This document shows positions 7,315-13,249 of a stretch of 13,249 nt of DNA, one piece after another. The position numbers and the translations under genes were made by a program. Source of the DNA: an uncultured Prevotella sp. GTDB lineage: Bacteria > Bacteroidota > Bacteroidia > Bacteroidales > Bacteroidaceae. The notes under the pieces were generated by a model, which worked only from the letters and a program-made list of their open reading frames with translations, ran no database searches and was not told the origin of the DNA. The stretch lies in contig CAJOHP010000043.1 in NCBI GenBank assembly GCA_905234355.1, positions 1 to 13,249 on the forward strand, written 5' to 3'. Each line of letters opens with the position of its first letter. Within the stretch, counting starts at the first letter, position 1.

Positions 7315-9528
7315 ATGAAAGCCAAGACACTACTCGCATCACTGCTGACGACGGCCAGTCTCGCCGCCAGCGCCCAGGCCGTCGTGCCCGGTTCGCAGGC
7401 CACGGGCAAGGAGCGCCGCGCCCTGTGGGCCTCTATCAACAACATCGGCAACGCCTCCCTGGGCAGCTATGCCACCCACACGGGCAAGCTGCTCTTCAGC
7501 TGGCGCATGCTGCCCACCGACACGTGGGACACCTCGTTTCTCATCTACAGCCGCATGGCCAGCCAGGAGGGCGCACAGTTTGTCAGGCTCACGCAGAAGC
7601 CTGTGACGGGCGCCACGTGCTATCAGACATCGTCGCTGCCCACCAACAACCGCGTCTACTACCTGCTGCCGGGCGACTACTTCACCGGCACGCCGCCGCT
7701 CTATGTGAGCGCCCCTGCCGACAAGGAAGCGCTGCGCCAGGCCGCCCTCGACACGCTGCTCGTCGACAAGCGCATCGTCACCGACAAGCTGCCCTACCTC
7801 TCCATACCCCTGCAGCCCACTGACGATGTGTGCAGCAACGCCTCCATCAAGTATCAGGCCAACGACTGCTCGGTGGGCGACCTCGACGGCGACGGCATGA
7901 TGGAGGTGGTGGTCAAGCGCCTGCTCTCCGTCTACGACGCGTCGGGGCAGTGCATCAGCGACGGCACTGGCGCAGGCAGCAGCGACCGGCGCACACAGCA
8001 CTGCGTCGTCTGGGATGCCTACAAGCTCGACGGCACCCTGCTCTGGCGCATCAAGTCGGGACCCAACATCATCCTGGGCAACAGCTCCAACTTCGCCGTG
8101 GCCGACCTCGATGGCGACGGCCGCTGCGAGTTTGTCACCAAGACCGGCGAGGGCACCGTCTTCGGCGACGGCCAGGAGATAGGCGACACCGACGGCGACG
8201 GCCGTACCGACTACCGCGACAACTGGGTGACCCACTACACAGGTCCGTCGGCCAAAGGCCCCGGCGGCCCCGAGTTCTTCAGCGTGTGCGACGGTCTGAC
8301 GGGACGCGAGCTGGCCCGTGCCCCCTACATCAGTGCCACCGACAAAGGGTCGGGCTGGAAGGCGCAGAGCCAGACATGGGGCGACGACTACTGGAAGCGC
8401 GCCAACTCGCTGCGCCTGGGCGTGGCCTCGTTCGACGGACAGTCGCTGCAGGTCTTCCTCGGCCGTGGCGTCTACGGACGCACCGTGGTCGAGGGCTGGC
8501 AGTATGCCGACGGACAGCTCACGCGCCTGTGGCACTTCGACAGCTCCGATGCCGGCGGCAGCAACCGCAACAAGGATGGCAAGCCCAACAGCGCCTATGG
8601 CTCGCAGGGCAATCATGCCTTCAACGTGGCCGACCTTGACGGCGACGGGCGCGACGAGGTGATGTACGGCTCGTGCGCCTTCGACGACGACGGCACGGGT
8701 CTCTGGACCACACAGCTGGGCCACGGTGACGCCAACCACGTGGGCAAGTTCCTGCCCGACCGCGACGGCATGCAGGTCTTCCACTGCCTGGAGTCTGGCA
8801 AGACGCAGGTGGCCCTGCACGACGCGGCCACTGGTGCACTGATATGGAAGAAGGAGGGCAGCGCTGACAACGACATGGGCCGCTGCATGGTGGCCGACAT
8901 CGACCCCGCCTCGCCCGGCTGTGAGTTCTGGATGTACGGGTCTAACGCCTTCTCCTTCGACGGTACGAAGGATCTGGGCTACAAACCCAAGTCCTGCAAC
9001 ATGGGCATCTGGTTCGACGGCACGCTCTCGCGCCAGCTTATCAACGAGAACATCATAGACAGTCCAGCCAACGGCCGCACCTTCACGATGTACCGCTACG
9101 ACGAGTCGTTCAACAACGGCACGAAGTCCAATCCCGGCTGGTATGGCGACTTCCTGGGCGACTGGCGCGAGGAGGTCATCGTGCCCGACGGCTCGAAGCT
9201 GAAGGACCTGAAGGTGTTCAGCACCTGGTATCCGTCTAACTACAAGCTGCCCTGGCTGATGACCGACCACACCTACTACATGCAGTGCGTTCACGAGCAG
9301 GTGGGCTACAACCAGCCCACCAACGTGGGTGCCTACTATCTGGGCACGGGCATGGACTTCTCGCTGGTGCCCCTGCAGGAGCCTGTCGCTCCCGACGGCA
9401 TCACCACCCGCGTGGCCACCGCCCAGTCGCAGGGCGACAGCCGCCTGCGCGACCTGATGGGCCGCACCGTCGGCGCACCCCGCAAAGGCATCTATGTGCA
9501 GGGAGGCAAGAAGTTTGTAGTGAGGTGA
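7315..9528 (+). CDS. Secreted rhamnogalacturonan lyase, polysaccharide lyase family 11 type
   Basis: A 737-residue exported enzyme that by family would cleave the rhamnogalacturonan-I backbone of pectin by beta-elimination, yielding unsaturated galacturonyl-rhamnose products. Residues 1-21 are a signal peptide (MKAKTLLASLL, ending ASAQA). The mature protein shows the PL11 pattern: an N-terminal beta domain (ALWASINN...LLFSWRML) and then a propeller-like region with repeated calcium-type loops. These are DLDGDG at 189-194, DLDGDG at 264-269, DTDGDG at 291-296 and DLDGDG at 440-445. GPGGPEFFSV, NHAFNVAD, LGHGDANHVG and GDWREEVIV are also present. It is longer than YesW-type enzymes (~620 residues), partly through a C-terminal tail with DLMGRTV and GIYV. 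It has its own promoter and terminator, so it looks monocistronic. No SusC/SusD genes or other pectin enzymes lie nearby in the window. The family call is strong; exo versus endo action cannot be told. Confidence 0.93.
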   Translation: MKAKTLLASLLTTASLAASAQAVVPGSQATGKERRALWASINNIGNASLGSYATHTGKLLFSWRMLPTDTWDTSFLIYSRMASQEGAQFVRLTQKPVTGATCYQTSSLPTNNRVYYLLPGDYFTGTPPLYVSAPADKEALRQAALDTLLVDKRIVTDKLPYLSIPLQPTDDVCSNASIKYQANDCSVGDLDGDGMMEVVVKRLLSVYDASGQCISDGTGAGSSDRRTQHCVVWDAYKLDGTLLWRIKSGPNIILGNSSNFAVADLDGDGRCEFVTKTGEGTVFGDGQEIGDTDGDGRTDYRDNWVTHYTGPSAKGPGGPEFFSVCDGLTGRELARAPYISATDKGSGWKAQSQTWGDDYWKRANSLRLGVASFDGQSLQVFLGRGVYGRTVVEGWQYADGQLTRLWHFDSSDAGGSNRNKDGKPNSAYGSQGNHAFNVADLDGDGRDEVMYGSCAFDDDGTGLWTTQLGHGDANHVGKFLPDRDGMQVFHCLESGKTQVALHDAATGALIWKKEGSADNDMGRCMVADIDPASPGCEFWMYGSNAFSFDGTKDLGYKPKSCNMGIWFDGTLSRQLINENIIDSPANGRTFTMYRYDESFNNGTKSNPGWYGDFLGDWREEVIVPDGSKLKDLKVFSTWYPSNYKLPWLMTDHTYYMQCVHEQVGYNQPTNVGAYYLGTGMDFSLVPLQEPVAPDGITTRVATAQSQGDSRLRDLMGRTVGAPRKGIYVQGGKKFVVR

Positions 9529-9540
9529 TTACTGGGGCAT

Positions 9541-9567
9541 GGGGCCTATGGGTCTCATGGGTCCTAG
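9541..9567 (+). repeat. Degenerate 9-bp-period repeat downstream of the lyase gene
   Basis: Three consecutive 9-bp units, GGGGCCTAT, GGGTCTCAT and GGGTCCTAG, begin 13 bp after the stop codon, preceded by a partial unit GGGGCAT at 9534-9540. The inverted word CCCCATAAG follows at 9569-9577 and also occurs at 110-118. The unit resembles the one after the PKD protein gene when both are read in the sense of the preceding gene. Confidence 0.45.
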
Positions 9568-9578
9568 TCCCCATAAGG

Positions 9579-9622
9579 CGTCAGGCGGCCAGCAGAACAT
9601 CTGCTGGCCGCCTGACGGTTTT
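9579..9622 (+). terminator. Strong intrinsic terminator of the lyase gene
   Basis: CGTCAGGCGGCCAGCAG at 9579-9595 pairs perfectly with 9601-9617: a 17-bp GC-rich stem with a 5-base loop, or 18 bp if A9596 and T9600 also pair. G then TTTT follows at 9618-9622. The T-run lies only on the plus strand, so termination should favour the lyase transcript. The hairpin may also block read-through from the convergent cotransporter gene, which ends at 9631. Confidence 0.85.
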
Positions 9623-9630
9623 CTGTGAAG

Positions 9631-11367
9631 TTACCTGAGACCCATGCGGGCCTCCACCACGTTGACCACGTAGTCGCCCAGCTTCTCGCACTCGTTGACC
9701 AGGTCTATGTAGATGGTGCCCTCGGCGTAGGAGTAGGCGTGGTTGTTCACGTCGGCGATGTTCTGCGCCTTCAGCTGGTTGCGGTAGTTGTTTATCTCGT
9801 TCTCGATGTTGAACGTGCGGTTGGCGTTGAATGCCTCCTTGCGTCCGCCCATGAGCTGGTTCATCTGCGTGAGGGCCTGGTTGGCCAGGCCCATCATCTG
9901 GTGCAGGTGCTCGTACTGCTTGTCTATGAAGTGGTCCTGCTTGGCCGCATACTTGCGGTTGATGGTGCGTGCCATGTTGTAGCACGAGTCGCCGATGGAC
10001 TCCAGCTCGCTCACCTCGCGCAGCATGGCGCGTATCTTGCCCTTGGTGTCGTCGCTGAGGTGGGCATCGCTCACGCTCTCCAGGTATTTGGCTATCTCGA
10101 GCTCCATGTTGTCGCTGATGCTCTCATACTTCTCTATGCGTGTGAAGAGCTTGACAAACTCCTGCTCGTTGCCTTTCTGCTCGCGTGCGGCGCTCGACGA
10201 GAGGTCGAGCAGCTCCTGCACCATGCCAAACATGCGCTGCATGCGCTCGGAGAACGACTGAATCTCCTTCTGTGCCTCGAGCACCGAGAGCTCCGGCGTC
10301 TTCATGAATCCGGCGGTGATGAAGTGCAGGCGGAAGTCCTCCTCCTCGTCGGTGCGCTTGGGCTTGATGACCCAGCAGACGAAGCGCTCTATCTGCGGGA
10401 TAAACCAGATGAGTATCATCGTGTTGGCCACGTTGAACGTCGTGTGGAAGGCGGCGAGCACGAAGCTCAGCCTGGCCGCGTTGGCCAGGAAGGCGGCTGT
10501 GCCGGCCGTCTCTTTGGTCATGTCGACGTCGTAGCCCACCCATCCGCACACCATGTCGATGAAGGGTCTGAAGACGAAGAGTATCCAGATGACGCCGAAC
10601 ACGTTGAAGAACATGTGTGCCAGCGCGGCGCGGCGAGCCTGCGTGTTGGCCGAGAGTGCGGCCAGGTTGGAGGTCACGGTGGTGCCTATGTTCTCGCCCA
10701 TGACGAGCGCTATGCCCTGGTAGATGGGCAGTGCGCCGCTCGAGCAGAGTATCATGGTGATGGCCATGACGGCTGCCGACGACTGCACGCAGAAGGTGAG
10801 TATGCCTCCCAGCAGGAGGAAGATGATGGTGGTGACAAACGATGTGGGGTCGAACGATGCGAAGAACTCCAGCAGTGCCTCGTTCTCGCCCAGGTGCATG
10901 TCCTGTCCTGTCATGCGCAGCGTGCCCAGGCCGAGCAGCAGGAAGCTCATTCCGAAGAGGAAGTCGCCTATGTAGCGGTACTTCTTCTGGTAGATGAGGA
11001 TGATGCCGAGGAAGAAGGCCGGATAGACCGCGGCGGTGATGTCGAACGACATGCCTGCCGACATGATCCAGGCCGTGAGCGTCGTGCCTATGTTGGCGCC
11101 CATGATGACCGAGATGGCCTGCGCCAGCGTGAGCAGGCCCGCGTTGACAAACGAGACGGTCATCACCGTCGTGGCTGTTGAAGACTGTACCGAGGCTGTG
11201 ACGAGCATGCCGGTGAGCATGCCGGTGAAGCGGTTGGTGGTCATGGCTCCCAAGACGTGTCGCAACTGCGGACCCGCCATCTTCTGCAGTGCTTCGCTCA
11301 TCGACTTCATACCGAACATCAGCAGAGCAAGCGAACCGAGAAGCTTAAAGACTATCCATATAGACAT
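9631..11367 (-). CDS. Na+/phosphate-cotransporter-like membrane protein with PhoU-like C-terminal domain
   Basis: A 578-residue inner-membrane protein of the Na/Pi cotransporter (NptA/type II, PF02690-like) family, which couples sodium to phosphate movement. The diagnostic duplicated motif is clear: QSSTATTVM at residues 61-69 with GANIGTT at 89-95, and QSSAAVMAI at 194-202 with GENIGTT at 223-229. Hydrophobic helices continue to about residue 350. From ~375 to the end the protein is soluble and helical (EAQKEIQSFSERMQRMF, VSELESIGDSCYNMAR), as in PhoU-like domains fused to these transporters. The ATG at 11365-11367 is preferred. An in-frame TTG at 11395-11397 is part of the -7 promoter element. 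The gene is divergent from the nucleoside kinase gene and convergent with the lyase. Whether it imports or exports phosphate, or moves another anion, cannot be told from the sequence. Confidence 0.92.
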   Translation of the reverse strand: MSIWIVFKLLGSLALLMFGMKSMSEALQKMAGPQLRHVLGAMTTNRFTGMLTGMLVTASVQSSTATTVMTVSFVNAGLLTLAQAISVIMGANIGTTLTAWIMSAGMSFDITAAVYPAFFLGIILIYQKKYRYIGDFLFGMSFLLLGLGTLRMTGQDMHLGENEALLEFFASFDPTSFVTTIIFLLLGGILTFCVQSSAAVMAITMILCSSGALPIYQGIALVMGENIGTTVTSNLAALSANTQARRAALAHMFFNVFGVIWILFVFRPFIDMVCGWVGYDVDMTKETAGTAAFLANAARLSFVLAAFHTTFNVANTMILIWFIPQIERFVCWVIKPKRTDEEEDFRLHFITAGFMKTPELSVLEAQKEIQSFSERMQRMFGMVQELLDLSSSAAREQKGNEQEFVKLFTRIEKYESISDNMELEIAKYLESVSDAHLSDDTKGKIRAMLREVSELESIGDSCYNMARTINRKYAAKQDHFIDKQYEHLHQMMGLANQALTQMNQLMGGRKEAFNANRTFNIENEINNYRNQLKAQNIADVNNHAYSYAEGTIYIDLVNECEKLGDYVVNVVEARMGLR

Positions 11368-11394
11368 AAACCGTAGGTGTATAGTTTGCGCGTG

Positions 11395-11422
11395 CAAAAA
11401 TACAAAAAAAAAACGAAAACAA
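11395..11422 (-). promoter_or_regulatory. Promoter of the cotransporter gene (TTG, 17 bp, TATTTTTG)
   Basis: On the minus strand, TATTTTTG (plus positions 11395-11402) matches TAnnTTTG exactly. A -33 TTG candidate lies at 11420-11422, separated by 17 bp. The spacer is an A/T tract (ten A on the plus strand at 11404-11413). The -7 element lies 27 bp upstream of the ATG, giving a short leader of roughly 20 nt. Confidence 0.7.
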
Positions 11423-11445
11423 GCCGTTTTATGGTAAAAAAAAGT

Positions 11446-11463
11446 AAACGCCGGCCGCCGTTT
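11446..11463. promoter_or_regulatory. 18-bp near-palindrome in the divergent promoter region, candidate operator
   Basis: AAACGCCGGCCGCCGTTT is an 18-bp palindrome with one mismatched pair (C opposite C at positions 6 and 13), centred on GGCC. It overlaps the TTTG taken as the -33 box of the rightward promoter and lies about 24 bp beyond the -33 TTG of the leftward one. A protein bound here could affect both genes. No regulator is identified. Confidence 0.4.
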
Positions 11464-11495
11464 TGCTCGCTTGTCGGAAAAAATGACTACCTTTA
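11462..11495 (+). promoter_or_regulatory. Promoter of the nucleoside kinase gene (TTTG, 22 bp, TACCTTTA)
   Basis: TTTG at 11462-11465 and TACCTTTA at 11488-11495 are 22 bp apart. The -7 element differs from TAnnTTTG only in its last base. The leader to the ATG at 11544 would be about 40 nt, with no Shine-Dalgarno. Confidence 0.55.
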
Positions 11496-11543
11496 CGCCT
11501 GAAACGGAGCATCACCTGATAAGACTAAAACCATAACGACCCT

Positions 11544-13232
11544 ATGATTCCCAGCGTAACGCTACATTGCAAGAACAACGGGCAGACCGTGAGCGTGCCC
11601 ATCGGCACCCAGCTCGAGAAGGTCTACGAGCAGCTCAGCCTGAACCTGGTCCACGGACCGCTCAGCGCCAGTGTGAACAACAAAGTGGAGGGCATGCACT
11701 ACCGCGTCTATAAAAACAAGGATGTGGAGTTTCTCGACGTCACCTCGGCCTCGGGTCTGCGCTGCTACACGCGCTCGCTCTTCTTCGTGCTGTGCAAGGC
11801 CGTGCGCGACCTCTACGACGTGTGCAAGGTGGCCATCGACATCCCCGTGAGCAACGGCTACTACGTCGACCTGAACATAGGCCATCCCGTCACCCTCGAC
11901 GATGCCGGCCGCATACGCCGCCGCATGCAGGAGATTATCGACGCCGCGCTGCCCATACACCGCTACGAGACCACCACGCAGGAGGCCATCGCCATGTTTG
12001 AGCGGCTGCACACCTGGTCGAAGGTGAAGCTGCTGCGCAGCACGGGCTCGCTCTACACCACCTACTACGACCTGGATGGCTACTGCGACTACTTCTACGG
12101 CTCCATGCTCACCAACACCAGCCAGCTCTATCTCTTCGGACTGGAGAAGTACTACGACGGCCTGCTGCTGCGCATCCCTTCGCGCGAGCACCCCGACGAG
12201 CTGGGCGAGCTGGTCATGCAGGACAAGATGTTCTCCATCTTCAAGGAGCACCACCGCTGGCAGTCCATCCTGGGCATGCGCACCATAGGCGATCTCAACG
12301 AGGCCATCGAGCAGGGTAAGACCAACCTGCTCATCCAGGTGAGCGAGGCGCTGCAGGAGAAGAAGATTGCCAAGATTGCCGACGTGATAGCCTCGCGCAC
12401 AGCAGCCAGCGGCGTGAGCCCCGACGAGCGGCTGCGCATGGTGCTCATCGCAGGGCCGTCGTCCAGCGGAAAGACCACCACATGCAAGCGTCTCAGCGTG
12501 CAGCTGCTCACCAACGGCATCAAGCCCGTGCCCATCTCGCTCGACGACTACTTCGTGGACCGTGAGCAGACACCACGCGACGCATCGGGCGACTACGACT
12601 TCGAGAGCATACACGCGCTGAACATTCCCCTGCTCAACGAGCAGCTCAAGGCGCTCTTCCGGGGCGAGGAGGTGGAGCTGCCACGCTACAACTTCCAGCT
12701 CGGGCGCAGCGAGAAGAGCGGACACAGGCTACAGCTGCACAACGACGAGGTGCTCGTCGTCGAGGGAATACACGCCCTCAACCCCGAGCTCACCGCACAG
12801 ATAGCCGAGAGCCAGAAGTACCGTGTCTATGCCTCGGCGCTCACCACACTGCTGCTCGACAACCACAACTACATCCCCACGACCGACAACCGCCTGCTGC
12901 GCCGCATCATCCGCGACCACAAGTACCGCGGTGTCTCGGCTCAGGAGACCATACGCCGCTGGCCGTCGGTGCGACGCGGCGAGAACGTCTGGATATTCCC
13001 CTATCAGGAGCAGGCCGACTCGATGTTCAACACGGCCATGCTCTTCGAGCTCGCCGTCATCAAGCGGCAGGCAGAGCCGCTGCTCGAGCAGGTGCCCGAG
13101 AGCTCGCCCGAGTATGCCGAGGCCTACCGTCTGCGCAAGTTCCTGCGATACATCAGGCCCATACCCGAGGAGCAGATTCCTCCCACCTCGCTGCTGCGCG
13201 AGTTCCTCGGAGGCTCGAGCTTCAGCTACTGA
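11544..13232 (+). CDS. Uridine-kinase-like nucleoside kinase with TGS/ThrRS-like N-terminal region
   Basis: A 562-residue cytoplasmic protein with two parts. Residues 1-~170 resemble the N-terminal TGS and accessory regions of threonyl-tRNA synthetase (VTLHCKNNGQTVSVPIGTQL, then VSNGYYVDLNIGHPVTLDD and RRRMQEIID). Residues ~295-500 are a P-loop kinase of the uridine kinase/phosphoribulokinase type: Walker A GPSSSGKTT at 304-312, SLDDYFVDR at 332-340 in the substrate/Walker-B-like region, YDFES, and VVEGIHALNP at 405-414. The presumed reaction is ATP-dependent phosphorylation of uridine/cytidine, or possibly another nucleoside. This fusion is a known conserved architecture in Bacteroidota and Firmicutes. 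The gene is complete, with TGA at 13230-13232 and an ATG just ahead of the TGS-like strand. The substrate and the role of the N-terminal part are inferred from the family only. Confidence 0.92.
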   Translation: MIPSVTLHCKNNGQTVSVPIGTQLEKVYEQLSLNLVHGPLSASVNNKVEGMHYRVYKNKDVEFLDVTSASGLRCYTRSLFFVLCKAVRDLYDVCKVAIDIPVSNGYYVDLNIGHPVTLDDAGRIRRRMQEIIDAALPIHRYETTTQEAIAMFERLHTWSKVKLLRSTGSLYTTYYDLDGYCDYFYGSMLTNTSQLYLFGLEKYYDGLLLRIPSREHPDELGELVMQDKMFSIFKEHHRWQSILGMRTIGDLNEAIEQGKTNLLIQVSEALQEKKIAKIADVIASRTAASGVSPDERLRMVLIAGPSSSGKTTTCKRLSVQLLTNGIKPVPISLDDYFVDREQTPRDASGDYDFESIHALNIPLLNEQLKALFRGEEVELPRYNFQLGRSEKSGHRLQLHNDEVLVVEGIHALNPELTAQIAESQKYRVYASALTTLLLDNHNYIPTTDNRLLRRIIRDHKYRGVSAQETIRRWPSVRRGENVWIFPYQEQADSMFNTAMLFELAVIKRQAEPLLEQVPESSPEYAEAYRLRKFLRYIRPIPEEQIPPTSLLREFLGGSSFSY

Positions 13233-13249
13233 CCGCCGGTGCCTGTGCC

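Noticed and set aside
7339..9294. 651-codon open frame antisense to the lyase
   Set aside because: It lies opposite a clear PL11 enzyme with conserved DxDGDG loops. The antisense translation has no motif and no promoter.
7315..9528. A pectin polysaccharide utilisation locus around the lyase
   Set aside because: No SusC/SusD-like genes, hybrid sensor or other glycan enzymes are in the window; the neighbours are a transporter of another class and an ion cotransporter.
9625..11181. 518-codon open frame antisense to the cotransporter
   Set aside because: Low-complexity His/Glu/Val/Leu composition; the opposite strand has both QSS...NIGTT repeats of the Na/Pi family.
11562..12725. 387-codon open frame antisense to the nucleoside kinase
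   Set aside because: No domain is visible, and the plus strand carries the Walker A and uridine-kinase motifs.
1..13249. CRISPR arrays, tRNA or rRNA genes, insertion sequences
   Set aside because: No regular repeat-spacer pattern, cloverleaf, conserved rRNA stretch or transposase-like frame was seen on either strand.

Overview
The window looks like chromosomal DNA from a high-GC member of the Bacteroidota, most likely Bacteroidales and possibly Prevotellaceae. Four promoters match the Bacteroidota -7 consensus TAnnTTTG, and a fifth is one base off. Shine-Dalgarno sites are absent and A-rich leaders precede the start codons. Three secreted proteins end in the short DLxGR...GIY...VVR-type tail common in this phylum. 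The gene families themselves also fit. By eye, coding DNA is very GC-rich and intergenic DNA is AT-rich. The family placement is inference.

Layout: six complete genes and no RNA genes. Positions 131-2020 (-) encode a secreted jelly-roll/PKD protein. Divergent from it, 2168-5080 (+) encodes a 970-residue secreted adhesin-like protein built of jelly-roll, FN3-like and CARDB-like modules. A 58-bp gap with no visible promoter or terminator leads to 5139-7130 (+), an OPT-family transporter. A 184-bp regulatory gap holds a striking inverted repeat and a promoter. It is followed by 7315-9528 (+), a secreted PL11-type rhamnogalacturonan lyase. A strong hairpin terminator at 9579-9622 separates this from the convergent 9631-11367 (-), a Na+/phosphate-cotransporter-like protein with a PhoU-like C-terminus. 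Across a 176-bp divergent promoter region, 11544-13232 (+) encodes a uridine-kinase-like nucleoside kinase fused to a TGS/ThrRS-like N-terminal region.

Working together: the first two genes are probably surface or secreted binding proteins fired from one divergent promoter region, and the second is probably cotranscribed with the OPT importer. The lyase stands alone: no SusC/SusD pair, sensor or other pectin enzyme lies in the window, so no polysaccharide utilisation locus can be claimed. The last two genes are ordinary ion-transport and salvage functions.

I found no evidence for a new multi-gene system. The most interesting signals are non-coding: the double-palindrome operator candidate upstream of the lyase (7177-7216), degenerate 9-bp-period repeats just after two stop codons, and an 18-bp near-palindrome between the two divergent genes at the right end.
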